64,000 bases of DNA. Source: Thelephora terrestris. Taxonomy: Eukaryota; Basidiomycota; Agaricomycetes; Thelephorales; Thelephoraceae. Of this stretch, positions 24,405 through 35,925 are shown piece after piece. The DNA lies in contig WIUZ02000002.1 of assembly GCA_015956445.1 (NCBI GenBank), forward strand, positions 1,488,001 through 1,552,000, in the 5' to 3' direction. The notes below the pieces were generated by a model. It was not told the origin of the DNA. It saw only the letters and a program-made list of their open reading frames with translations, and searched no databases. The position numbers and the translations under genes are program-made. Position 1 is the stretch's first letter, and each line of letters begins with the position of its first letter.

Positions 24405-24975
24405 TTTGGTAAGATAATGGGGAAGTTGCTGGTGTTGCTGATCAAGGATGGCTCCAAGAAGACGTCCTTCTTATAGCCTAGATCGGTGATCCTTCACGTG
24501 ACCTACCTCGACGAACCTCATTGGTCCGGGTCACATCAACTTCCGCCACTGTACCATCCTCGTTGGCTTACTACATCAAGCTGACACCTCGGCCCGCGGG
24601 ACGGCCTTGGAAGAACTTCGTTCCGGAACGCCTATAACGCGCGCGCACTAAAAATAGGTCTCAAGACCCTGATGACCCCTTTATGACATCACGAACCCCT
24701 TTACGACCCCTCATGACTTTACGATTACGATCAACCCTGGACCCTGATCACACATGTGGACAGTCACATCACAGTCTCCTAACCGGAGGAAGGACTCGCC
24801 GCTATTCGGAAGCATTGCCTTAGGATTCTTCTGGTTAGCCCAGCGCATGTGGAGTAGCCGTTAGCGTGAAACGCCGGCGAATCTGTAATCCCTTATGTCC
24901 CATGAGTCTAGGCCCTCGCTCCTCATGTTCGGACGCACGATAAGGTTACCACTTGTCCTTGATGCTGTTACCGCC
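24405..24975. other. upstream region of paralog 2; no recognised gene
   Basis: No gene motif was seen. The region contains short repeated phrases such as GACCCCTTTATGACATCACG and CGACCCCTCATGACTTTACG. Confidence 0.35.
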
Positions 24976-24979
24976 TACA

Positions 24980-25675
24980 GACAACAAGGGATGCTGAATG
25001 GTCTCTATCTTTGGCCTCTCCAAAGGAAGCATCCAAGAAGATTCTCACCTAGCCCTTGGGTGTGATCCCCAGGTACGAACTTTCATGACCCCATGCCCCC
25101 TTTCTTTTAGGACTAGTGTTATCTTTACCCCTATGTTTCATGCAGACATTTGTTATCTTTTATGCAATCCTTCACACGCTAGTAAGGCCCTTTGTCCTTT
25201 ATTCTCCCACGCGTCATATTTGTTCGCTTCCCTTACTTAGCGTTCTCACACTCCTTATCTCCCTTTGTTCGGACTCGATAAGGGTATATTAGGGTATTGA
25301 CGTCATGGCCACTCCTTTAGTATAAGTAGCAACTGTGGCTGTATCGTAGTACCTTAGTTTTGTTACCTCAGGAAATCCTCTGCCCTTCTCAGCCCAGTTG
25401 CAGTTAAGGACAAGTCAGAGTTTCTTGTTTGATCCAAGACATCCCCTATCTGCTCTCCCTCCCGCTCTGCGCGTCAACTGCGCCTCGTAACTATAGAATC
25501 TCAGCGTTCATATTAGAACACCTCGAGCGTCCAGTCGATCACCTGGTGGAGTCATCAATCCTGTTGTAGGGATAAACCCTTGCTTGTTAAACCGAACAAA
25601 GTACGGTTTAGGTTGGGTTTCTCTTTAGGATTTCGACCTGACTTGTAGTGACCTCGGACAACCTACCGGAAGAAT
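24980..25675. mobile_element. LTR-like flank, copy 2 (fossil, uncertain)
   Basis: It carries the same order of landmarks as 21040-21740: a C/T-rich segment, GATAAGGGTATATTAGGG, GGCCACTCC followed by TAGTATAAGTAG, and CGGACAACCTACCGGAAG at the right border. The two copies are clearly diverged. An LTR origin is plausible but unproven; it looks old. Confidence 0.35.
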
Positions 25676-25681
25676 AGAGAC

Positions 25682-26320
25682 GTGATCGTTCTCTCACAAG
25701 CTAGTTGGACTAGTGAGTACTCTGCGGAGTCGGCTCAGTGCACTGGTAGTTGTTGGGGTAGAGTGGCCCTGACACCCTCCTCACAAATCTCGACAGATAT
25801 CCTTGAGGCAGCGGGACGTGACCCGCGATACCTCTCCCTCCTCCCAGGACTCTTCCTCTTTGCGGTGCCTAACGGCAACCCACACACAGATATAGCGGAC
25901 AACTTTGACGCCCTCAACAATGCTGAAGCTAAGTACCCAGACAATCTACAACACTGTCCGTTCATCAACCCATGCCTCCAGTTGGATCCGAGGGGGATCA
26001 CCCCATTTCTTCCATACATCATTTGTGGTGATCTCGTCAGCCTCCTTGATAACGACATCAAAGTCATATCATCCCTATGGGAGTCGACCTTGGCCTCCAA
26101 CAGAAGTGATCGTTCCCCAACCCCGGTCCGTGATCGTTCCCCAACCCCGGCTCACGATGATGAAGATTTCAGGCCTCGCTGGGATTTCAAGACAATCCAT
26201 GGTGCTATGGCCGCTTCTTTCCGTATTGTGGTGTGCCTCATCTTCATTTGGCCCATTGTACACCATACTTTGTTGCTGTTGAACGGCAAAGAATCTGCTA
26301 TCTTTTCTTTTCCAGATTAG
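25682..26320 (+). CDS. open reading frame of unrecognised family
   Basis: A plus-strand frame of about 212 codons follows the LTR-like flank. It includes FLFAVPNGNPHTDIADNFDA, a 27-bp near-tandem duplication giving SDRSPTPVRDRSPTPAHD, and a hydrophobic end (RIVVCLIFIWPIVHHTLLLL) that could be a membrane segment. I see no start-site signal and no known family. It may be a decayed fragment. Confidence 0.3.
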   Translation: MIVLSQASWTSEYSAESAQCTGSCWGRVALTPSSQISTDILEAAGRDPRYLSLLPGLFLFAVPNGNPHTDIADNFDALNNAEAKYPDNLQHCPFINPCLQLDPRGITPFLPYIICGDLVSLLDNDIKVISSLWESTLASNRSDRSPTPVRDRSPTPAHDDEDFRPRWDFKTIHGAMAASFRIVVCLIFIWPIVHHTLLLLNGKESAIFSFPD

Positions 26321-26520
26321 CGTGTTAGCCAGGAGTGGGACGTTGGTTCTACAGGTTCTTAAATTTACTGTACAGTTGTCTATCAAATTTTCTTGAAACT
26401 CGTGAACCCGTACCACGGGGGTGAGAGGCACCCGTAACGAATAATTCAGAACCCCGGCCACTGAAATTTCCGCGAAATTATCGAAAAATTGTTTTAAATA
26501 TGATTTAAACTTTGTGATCA

Positions 26521-27886
26521 CACTGGGGGCAGGGGTTGGTTTACCGAGTCAGTAAAGTGTGAGTAAATCACAAGCAAATGGAAAAAGAACCCAGCAAAAT
26601 ACTTGCCTGGCAAGCACAAAGCAAATTTACAATTTACTGAGCCAATTTACCTGCAATTTACTGGGTTCAGTATGTGCTCAGTATGTTTGCAGTTTACTGG
26701 GTCATGTGACCATGGTTTCCCCATTAGGTAAACCTCGGAAAAATTCACAATTTACTGGATGAATTTACCAGCGATTTACTGAGCCACTTGCCCAATCAGT
26801 ATGTTTTTAATTTGCTGAGTGGTTTGATTGTGGTTTACTGGACTCAGTAAACTGGAAAAAAACCAAACTGGTTTACTGACGACATCCCTGATTGGCCAAT
26901 TTGAAAAATAGCTGAAAATTTACCTGGACATGTCATTGTCAGTAAACTGCAAGTTTTCTTTCAGTAAATTGGAAATACACGTCAGGTAAACTGGAAAAAC
27001 ACGTGATGATTTGATTGTGGTTTACTGGACTCAGTAAATCAGAAAAAAACCTAACCGGTTTACTGACAATGTACCTGATTGGCTAATTTGAAAAAAACTC
27101 GAAATTTTACCAGGACGTGTCTTTATCAGTAAACTGCAAGTTTTCTTTCAGTAAATCACAAGTACACGTAAAGTAAACCAGAAAACACGTAAACTTTGAA
27201 TTTACTTATGGTTTACACGTGTTTTCTGGTTTACTTTACGTGTACTTGTGATTTACTGAAAGAAAACTTGCAGTTTACTGATAAAGACACGTCCTGGTAA
27301 AATTTCGAGTTTTTTTCAAATTAGCCAATCAGGTACATTGTCAGTAAACCGGTTAGGTTTTTTTCTGATTTACTGAGTCCAGTAAACCACAATCAAATCA
27401 TCACGTGTTTTTCCAGTTTACCTGACGTGTATTTCCAATTTACTGAAAGAAAACTTGCAGTTTACTGACAATGACATGTCCAGGTAAATTTTCAGCTATT
27501 TTTCAAATTGGCCAATCAGGGATGTCGTCAGTAAACCAGTTTGGTTTTTTTCCAGTTTACTGAGTCCAGTAAACCACAATCAAACCACTCAGCAAATTAA
27601 AAACATACTGATTGGGCAAGTGGCTCAGTAAATCGCTGGTAAATTCATCCAGTAAATTGTGAATTTTTCCGAGGTTTACCTAATGGGGAAACCATGGTCA
27701 CATGACCCAGTAAACTGCAAACATACTGAGCACATACTGAACCCAGTAAATTGCAGGTAAATTGGCTCAGTAAATTGTAAATTTGCTTTGTGCTTGCCAG
27801 GCAAGTATTTTGCTGGGTTCTTTTTCCATTTGCTTGTGATTTACTCACACTTTACTGACTCGGTAAACCAACCCTTGTTCCCAGTG
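26521..27886. mobile_element. 1,366-bp foldback element with CACTGGGGGC end and TTTACTG motif array
   Basis: The left end is CACTGGGGGCAGGGGTTGG. The right end is its slightly diverged inverse (CCAACCCTTGTTCCCAGTG). TCA repeats flank it at 26518-26520 and 27887-27889. The two arms are long reverse complements meeting near 27205. They are packed with TTTACTG/CAGTAAA words, dozens in all. It has no protein-coding capacity of its own. It is CMC/CACTA-like by ends and 3-bp duplication. Confidence 0.85.
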
Positions 27887-27889
27887 TCA

Positions 27890-28316
27890 ATATCTTTTGA
27901 ATAAGTTCGCGAGCCGTAGCTTGAGAGATATTTTTTTGATAGATTTCAACATATCGTAACGGCGCAGGGCGCCGGTCCCTGAGTCCATCGGACACCTTTT
28001 CGTTTATGAAGGGTTTTATGTACTTCTTGCACGCAGCCGGATTAGTAAACCAAACAAGCTTATTTGTTTTGCACAAAATACAGAAACCGCCCAACGATCA
28101 TAACGAACACTTTTGAGAATATAAGTACAGAAGGGACATTGGACAGTGGGACTAATCAAGCATCATCAATCATTTCGTCGACAACAGCCGGGCGGCACTT
28201 GGAAGTGCAGGAGGCGGAGTTGGGACGTGCAGGAGACGAATTTGGGACGCGCGCGGGACTATGTTGGGGCGTGCGTAAGACGAAGGGGACCATCGATGGT
28301 GGGATCACGATATTCT
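27890..28316. repeat. dispersed-repeat fragments, including two minisatellite units
   Basis: Positions about 27965-27990 carry the GGTCCCTGAGTCCATCGG motif also found near 3850, 32825 and 39460. Positions 28199-28270 carry two units of GGAGTTGGGACGTGCAGGAG-type repeat like the five units at 48867-49010, followed by a shared GACGCGCGCGGGACTA-type phrase. Confidence 0.65.
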
Positions 28317-28317
28317 A

Positions 28318-30018
28318 CTATATGTCGGAGCAAGGCTGAGTGGGGATCAGTCCTTCGTCGTGAAAATCCGCACTGATGACCACAAAGCGGGGGTCATCTG
28401 TGTCTCCTATAACTGACGGGTGAGAAACCCCTGGGATACCAACAAGACGTTCTTGGAACTCACGCTTGACGATACACCCCAGCCGGCCAAACTCTACGTT
28501 GCATACAGACGCGTCCACGAGGCGAACTGAGAAAAGAGTGTCCCCAATAGCGCGCGACTGGAGGCAAGAAACGAGCGTCCTTCTACCCTCCGTGTGGGAC
28601 GCCAAGGCCCTGTCAGTGATGGTCAGCACTCTGAGACGTGGCAGGAGATGGTGGGCGCCGGTGTGCAAGGTTAGCGTCTCCAACACGTCTACTGCAAAAT
28701 CGCCTTTGATCGTCAGCTGGTCAATTTCAGTGAACAGGAAGAGCGGTTGGTAAACAGGGTTGCCCAATGGGATCGAATCTTCCTGGAGCAGCTCCACTTG
28801 AGCTTGAGGTGCGAGGGTCATTGTTCCAGCTAGTCCCAGTACCGAGCGTTTGACATAACCGTCAAACGATGGAATCGAATCGAGGACCCAGTAGAGCAAA
28901 ACTCGCAAGACGAATCCCCCGTCTGCAGTTAGTTCAAGACGAAAGCTTGCGTCAGTCCTCCCGTTTCCAGTGGTCCCGAGACGCACGGTCTTGATTGGTT
29001 GATTGAATATTGGAAACAACGGGAATCCTGCAAAGAGATGTGGGGCTTCGAATGTTGGATTCTGTTTTGCACCTGATACTGCGTGGCTTTCCCCAACATA
29101 AATGACTTTTCGGACAACGGGTGTTCACAATTTTTTGATGAGGGTGTGGAATTCGTTGTGGTAGAGGATGAGACTCTGTAAACAGGGTAGGAGAACGTCC
29201 TCGAGATCTTCAGCAGGGTCCATAGCAGGCGTGAAAGACTGGACGGATAGGCTCTCCAAACGCGGCGTCCCTCGTAATAGATCAAAGAACGAGCCCAGAG
29301 GGACATGGAGGTCTGAACCCAAGAACCCCAAGTTGAGGGTTGTGAGATCCGAGAGCGTTGAGGTTGCCCAAATGATTTGAGGAGCTTGTGAGAGCGTCGT
29401 CAAGGCCCGAAGCCTCGGCATTTGGCCACAAAAGAGAGGCGGGCCGTTCCCCGGGTATGTGTCAAAGTTGTCCGAGAAAAAAAGAAGGTTTGGGGTCGGG
29501 TGGTTGAGATAGGAATGGTAACTGGCTATGTCTCCATCATATTCAAAGTGAATGATATATGATAGGTGGGGGCGTAGTCGATTGAACAGCGCTGTAATCA
29601 TTGGGTCGGGGTTGAGGGATTGCCCGACCCGTGCGTAAACATTGATTGGAACTGCTGTTCCTCTGAGGACGTTGAGAAAAACACCTGCGGTCACGATACT
29701 TTCTTCAGACGAGATGTCAAAGGCGATGTTGCGGAATAGGCTCTTGCAGCTGATTACGTGGTAGCGCCAAGATCTACACACGTTCAAAAGCGCAAGGATG
29801 GTCTGGTTCACTTCGTGTTTCAGCATAGTGACATCCTTGGCACTGGAGGACTCCAGTTGTTCACAGACACATGTCAGGGCATCAACCGGGAGGGTTGCAA
29901 TGGGATTGATCCTGTGTTACAGGTCAGTGCTGGGGTCGTTTTGAGTCGTATGCATGTCTCACGCGTTTGAGTCGAGAGGATGGTAATTGAAAGGAGTTGG
30001 CGGGGTGGATTGCTCCAT
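28318..30018 (-). pseudogene. F-box protein with leucine-rich-type C-terminal half, one internal stop
   Basis: The start is at 30018 (MEQSTPPTPFNYHPLDSNA). A 51-bp intron (29962-29912) joins it to INPIATLPVDALTCVCEQL, then ILALLNVCRSWRYHVI, which is an F-box of the basidiomycete type. The F-box would bind Skp1 in an SCF ubiquitin ligase. The rest is one long frame with LRR-like spacing (TLNLGFLGSDLHVPLG, LLRGTPRLESLSVQSF, LPCLQSLILYHNEFH, then LLPRLRVLTITDR) ending at 28318. The frame is open for about 500 codons except for one TGA at 29127-29125, so the copy is either very recently inactivated or carries a sequence error. Confidence 0.75.
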
Positions 30019-30019
30019 A

Positions 30020-30900
30020 TCCAGCAGGCGGGAAGAAAAGTATTTGCTCTGAGTGCCAGGAAGCTTGCCCGGACGATTGAGGTATACGGTGTGCAGGACT
30101 AGGGCGGGGTGAGTGGCAATCCGGTGTGGCGTGGGGTGATGGGAAGAGATGTGCGAAATGCAAAGCAGAGATGGCACGTGGGATGCCTACACTGGTCAGA
30201 AGGCATTGTGAGTCGCCTTGGTGCTGTGGTCGGGATGGCGCGTCGAGGTTGTTGGTTGCCAGTGGGAATGACGATGCTAGAACATAAGAAATAGGTTGTT
30301 GTTTCAAAGACTTGCCGGGTTCGACGCATACCGCGAGCTGATCTCAAGCTGTTTGGATATTGGATGGGCTGCGAGAGATATTGAGCGATTTTGGTGTGAG
30401 AAGGAATTGCGAGGGCTGTAGTTTCTTGGGCTCACCAATCTTCCCTTCCTCGATCTTTCCGACAGCAGTTGCAGTCAACGTGAACCGGCGCAAAGTGGGG
30501 AGCTTCGACGTTTGACCCCTAACATTCTAAAGTACAGCCTGCAAACACAAAATCAATTTTAGAACCCATGGAGGGAAGTTTCAAAGGTGTACAGAACATA
30601 CAACCCGTTTGCTGTCTCATGCGGTTTGAATTCTCCCACAGATCGGCCCTCTCAAAATTCGCCGTGCCCGTCAACTTGGAGAGACAGACTCGGTAACACA
30701 TGCAGATGTTGTTTGGGTGAGACCTGGGTGAGACGAGGTTGGACGTAGGGGAGCCCTTGTTTGGACGGCGCGAGGCTTAGATGTACGTGGGTGTGACAAA
30801 TGACCTACCCTGGCCCACCGGAGGGAGGTTGAAGATTCGGGAGTCTGCCGGCCAGCCATACGCTGTCCAGAACGTTCGTGCGGACTAGGACAGATCCACA
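30020..30900. other. upstream region of the F-box gene; no recognised gene
   Basis: Several short frames without motifs were seen. Nothing is assignable. Confidence 0.4.
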
Positions 30901-30901
30901 T

Positions 30902-31990
30902 TCATAACAGCGAAGGGCTGGAGTTTGAGCCAAGGCGGAGGTTGGGAACGGTGGTATAAGCTTGCCTTGAACTCATGTTGTCAGGCCGTCCACGGTCGAC
31001 CTCACCTTGCCGTTCGTGGAGTCCACCGTGGACCGAGATCCCCTGCAGAGCTTCGCGAATCCGATCTTGTCCAACGACGTTCCAGTCCTGTGGGTCTTGG
31101 CCAATTACCTTCCCGTCCCTTTGATATTCATGCGTAAACCACTTACCCCGTCTGTCTCCGGATGAGGGAACGTGGGAGAGGGCGGCGCGGTGACTTCGAT
31201 TGTGGGCTGAGCAGTCTGTGAAGAAGAGGTATTGCTGCCCTAGGTCGCGGCGTATTTTTTTGCGGGGTGGGAGGTAGAGCTTTGTTCTTGGGGATGTCGC
31301 CAGCGACGGAAGTCGATGGAGATGAGGCAGTGTGGGAAGCAGGCTTCTTCGGCGTTGCGTCGTTCCTCGATTCGGAAACCCTCCTTGTCCCGTTTGTCCT
31401 CGACTCCGATGCTTTGACCGTGTAGATCGGTTGACGTCTCGTACAACGGTACTTGCTGTGGCTGGTGAGACCCACTGTAGTCCCGGTGTGATGTGCTGCA
31501 CGTGGTAGAAGATGGAAGGACTCCAACCGAGCTGACGAACCCATCCGATTGAGAGGATTGGCTCCTCGTCATCCGTGGTGGGAGGTAGAGCTCTGGCTTT
31601 GGGAATGCGGCTAGTGGCGGAGGTCGATGGAGATGAGGGAGATGAGGTAGTGTAGGAAGCGGGCTTCTGCGGTGTCATCGTTCCTCGACTGGGACCCCTC
31701 CCTGTCCCGTTCGTCCTCGACTCCGATGCCTTGACCGGATAAATCGGTCATGTGCTTTACTGGAAAGGCTGGCGATGGGACGACTGTGATCCATTTGGTC
31801 ATTTTGAGCCTCGCGTTCCATGTTCTGGAATAAGACGAACCCCCGGTGAGGTTCTTTAGGACCGTGGGCTGGCTGAGCGAAGGGTTCGGAGTGGGATCGG
31901 GGGCGGGGTAGTGGTTGTTGGTGGTTGTATTTTGCTTCGTTCGAGTACAGACTCCTAGACGTCGAATAACCTTGAGATGCCCAGTCACGG
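30902..31990 (-). pseudogene. unrecognised Ser/Pro-rich reading with an internal tandem duplication
   Basis: The minus strand shows two diverged copies of a segment about 320 bp apart. One copy reads SGQGIGVEDERDREG and then PKARALPPT; the other reads HGQSIGVEDKRDKEG and then PKNKALPPT. The copies lie in different frames, and the best open frame (31678-30902) spans only one of them. Low-complexity Ser/Thr/Pro linkers dominate. I do not recognise a family, and the frame changes suggest a decayed gene. Confidence 0.35.
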
Positions 31991-31994
31991 CTGG

Positions 31995-33145
31995 GCAGAG
32001 CTTGAGAACGAGATCTTGAAGTCAAAATCAGGAACCTCACACTCACGAATCTCGGTTGACTTGCTGCTTTTCCCTCACAACCAAACTTCCATCCTCTCGG
32101 AAACTGTAGCGGCAAAATGGGAACCTCTTGCGGGTGATGAGCTTGATGGAGTCGGGTCAGCAGCGGATCGGGTCTCTTGCGAGTCAACGCTTGCCTTTGA
32201 GTACACAAAATACATGAACGGACTATTGATGGACCATCGGCCGCGGCTGAAGATGTCGTACTTGAAGCCAGAAGGTGAGCAGTGAAGCCTGAGGACACGG
32301 GATGGGACGAACAGCACGGTGTACTTGAGTCGCTGTTGTGGAAGCACGGTGCGGTCGAGTCGGCGTCGTGTAATCGCTGCTTTAATAGCGCGTTAGAAAA
32401 GGAGCGCGTTAACGTAGCGGCAACATACCGACATCATCAATGCAGCAACCGCAACGTTTTTTCCCTCGATCGCAAGCCATACCAACACCTGCACAGCGGC
32501 CAGATCTTCCAAAGCGTCAGTCTTGCGATCGCCGGAGCCAGATGCACTCACTTCATCCTTCGCAAAAGGAATCACTACCGATGCCCCCCCTCTGGTTTGT
32601 GGGCCCGCGTGCTGTGATGAAGGATTCGTCCGGATGATTTAGCCTCCCACGAGTTCGTGTGGATATGGCTCTCATCCCACTCTCCACTCGTTCGGTGTCT
32701 CTCAAGTCTTCAGCTTCAGGGACGCACGCCGCGATCCTCACAAGAAACGGAGGAGGGGTGACGAAGGCACGATGTGGGCGGATTGGGCTAACGTGAGCTG
32801 ATCTGATCGTGACGGGGGCACCGGTCCCCGAGTCCACCGGAAGTTTTTTCCTAGAAAGTTGTTTCCCACGGCGGTGAAGGGATCTTTCCGGAAACACCGT
32901 TCTTTTTTTGAGAGGTGGCAGGGCTTTCAACGACGTCGTCGGCCATGGGTTTCTTCGGACCGCAAAACGCGCGGCGTAAACTCCAGGTGGTTGTGGGTTT
33001 GCGAGATGACTCACAAGCGGCGGAAACAGAGGGAACTCCATCCAGCGGAAATAGATGGTAGGGTCAAGCGTGCCCTGTTAGAGCTGCGAAACCGCAGAAA
33101 ATGACGTTGAATGCGTGGCTGAATCTCATCCGGCATTTGAAACAG
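31995..33145. repeat. cluster of dispersed repeats A, B and C
   Basis: Positions 32195-32320 match 3950-4085. Positions 32315-32465 match 6730-6995. Positions about 32486-33145 match 39140-39770 over roughly 650 bp with small indels. Three repeat pieces found apart elsewhere are contiguous here, so this may be the most complete copy of one composite element. It ends with GGTCCCCGAGTCCACCGG and sequence matching up to about 33145. Confidence 0.7.
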
Positions 33146-33404
33146 CGTCATGTGATCAGCCGCATCACCACGTTACTAATACTAAGGTTAGTAGTTGCCC
33201 ACGCCTGAACCAGCCACACCAACCTTTATGGTCTCTCAAGACTACAGATCGCAGAACTCCCCTCGCCCGTCGAGGGTTCGTGCTACTCCTATGAACGGCG
33301 CCAGCCACAAGGTAAGCCGACTCCCAAACCTGGGATTGGACTTGCGGCATCGATCCTGACCTCACGATCTACAGGGCCACCCGGACGAAGGAGGATGGGA
33401 GGAC
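33146..33404. other. short unassigned spacer
   Basis: Nothing recognisable lies between the repeat cluster and the giant foldback. Confidence 0.4.
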
Positions 33405-34493
33405 GTCAGTAGTACTTATTAAAAAGATTAAGACTTTGTGATGTTTTGTCTTAAAAGTGAATGATTTTTCTCATAAGTTTCTCAATGCCCCCAAGGGGGA
33501 AAATTTTACTCATAGAGTATTAATCAAAATTATGGGGGGGACTAGGACCCAGCTGACTGGGCACTGGTGTTCCCAATTAGGCAGGTACCGACAGTGTGGA
33601 TGACCCGGGAGAGTGGATTGCTTATATAATGAAAAATAGACTGTGGGAATTTCCGATCAAAAATTTCCCAAAAGGGAAATTTTTGATGGCTGACATAAGC
33701 AGGTCATGTGACTGAAAAAAGTGGGATTTGGTTATGTAAGCAGGTCATGTGACTGACCAAAAAAGGAAAGTTTTGATGGCTTACATAAGCATTTCAAAAA
33801 TGCTTTTGGACAGGTATTTCCCAAAAGGGAAATTCCTTTTTAGGAAATTTTGATGGCTGACATAAGCAGGTCATGTGACTGGAAAAAGTGGGTGTTGCTT
33901 ATGTAATCAGGTCATGTGACCGACCAAAAAAGGAAAGTTTTGATGGCTTACATAAGTGTCTCAAAAATGCTTTTGGAGGGGTCTTTCCTAAAAAGGAAAT
34001 TCCTTTTTAGGATATATTTGATGGATTACCAAAAAAGGAAATTTTGATGGCTTACATAAGCAACTCAAAAATGCTTTTGGCAAAAATTACCAAAAAAGGA
34101 AATTATATGCTCAAAGGCTCCGAAAAATGCCGGAAAAATCGTAAAAAATACCGAAAAAATTCCCACGGGTCTAGAAAGCGCCCAAAATAGTAAATTAATT
34201 CCAGAAATATCCAAAAAATGGTTTTTCTGGCTGGAAAAATCCGGAAAATTTCCGAAAAAATTGCCAAAAATTCCAGAATATATATAAATATTTTATAAAA
34301 TTTATTTTGATTTTTTTCATTCATTAAATGGCTCACAATTTCAATATTAATGTATTTTCTGCCCCTAAAAATTCATAAAAATCCCAGAAAAATACATAAA
34401 AATAGGAAAATACAAATATATCTATAACATTCATTATATCATAAAATACAGACCAGTTTTTGGCCATAAACTACCCCTAAACCTGGTCCTGGA

Positions 34494-34735
34494 CCTAACC
34501 TAACCTAACCTGACCTGATCCTAACCCTAGACCTAAACCTAAACCTAACCTAACCTAACCTAACCTAACCTAACCCCAAACCTAGCCTGCCCTAAACCTA
34601 ACCTGCCCTAAACCTAACCCAATTCTAACCTTGCCTAGTTCTAACTCTGACCTGGCCTAGTTTGGCCTTATCTTATCTTATCTTATCTTATCTTATCTCA
34701 TTTATCTTGTACTATCTTACCTAACCTTAACCTAA
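34494..34735 (+). repeat. telomere-like CCTAA/CCTAAA and TTATC arrays, left arm
   Basis: Tandem CCTAA units mix with CCTAAA and CCTGACC variants from about 34494 to 34640. They are followed by TTATC units at about 34672-34700. The complementary arrays occupy about 35690-35925 in the right arm. Confidence 0.85.
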
Positions 34736-35679
34736 CCCAACCTAACCCAGCCCAGCGTAACCTGACGTAGTCAACTTAACCTAGTCCACCACAGATTACC
34801 CAACCTAACATAAAGTGGTTCACCTGACCTAGCCTGATGTAACTTGACTTGATCTTATCTCATCAGCTGTTGTCTTATCTGACCTTAGTCTAAATACCCT
34901 AGCTAACCAATGTCTCACCCAACCTCACCTGGCTCACCAGCACATGACTGCGCTACAGGAACACACTGTGAGCTGCACCATTCCATATCCTGTACCCAAC
35001 TGTCACTCAAGCACAGCAACTGTGGTGGACCTACAAGTTAGTGGACCTACAACTGTGGACTGCTCACTCAGTAGAGACATCTTTTATTCAGCCTCACCCA
35101 CATACCACCCTCACCCTGTGTTCTGTACCAGACTGCAACTTTACACAACTCAAGTTCAGCCATCTGGCTGAACCTGCAAGCCAGATTGATATAGACTACC
35201 AGTTATGTATCTGTGGATGTGTAGACCTGAGAGTACATGGGTTCAGCTGGGTCATTGAACTTGAGTTGTGTAAAGTTGCAGTCTGGTACAGAACACAGGG
35301 TGAGGGTGGTATGTGGGTGAGGCTGAATAAAAGATGTCTCTACTGAGTGAGCAGTCCACAGTTGTAGGTCCACTAACTTGTAGGTCCACCACAGTTGCTG
35401 TGCTTGAGTGACAGTTGGGTACAGGATATGGAATGGTGCAGCTCACAGTGTGTTCCTGTAGCGCAGTCATGTGCTGGTGAGCCAGGTGAGGTTGGGTGAG
35501 ACATTGGTTAGCTAGGGTATTTAGACTAAGGTCAGATAAGACAACAGCTGATGAGATAAGATCAAGTCAAGTTACATCAGGCTAGGTCAGGTGAACCACT
35601 TTATGTTAGGTTGGGTAATCTGTGGTGGACTAGGTTAAGTTGACTACGTCAGGTTACGCTGGGCTGGGTTAGGTTGGGT

Positions 35680-35925
35680 TAGGTTAAGGTTAGGTAAGAT
35701 AGTACAAGATAAATGAGATAAGATAAGATAAGATAAGATAAGATAAGGCCAAACTAGGCCAGGTCAGAGTTAGAACTAGGCAAGGTTAGAATTGGGTTAG
35801 GTTTAGGGCAGGTTAGGTTTAGGGCAGGCTAGGTTTGGGGTTAGGTTAGGTTAGGTTAGGTTAGGTTAGGTTTAGGTTTAGGTCTAGGGTTAGGATCAGG
35901 TCAGGTTAGGTTAGGTTAGGTCCAG
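35680..35925 (+). repeat. telomere-like TTAGG/TTTAGG and GATAA arrays, right arm
   Basis: These are the inverted counterparts of the arrays at 34494-34735, GATAA units first and then TTAGG and TTTAGG units. Confidence 0.85.

Noticed and set aside
34103-34336. Identical 77-codon frames at 34103-34336 and 36078-36311 as a gene pair
   Set aside because: They are mirror images inside the palindrome arms, AT-rich and without motif; they reflect the hairpin, not a protein.
34494-35925. A true chromosome end or telomere-fusion point
   Set aside because: The telomere-like units are mixed (CCTAA, CCTAAA and variants), sit in both arms of a bounded palindrome, and occur again in a second element with a clear target duplication. 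They travel with the element.
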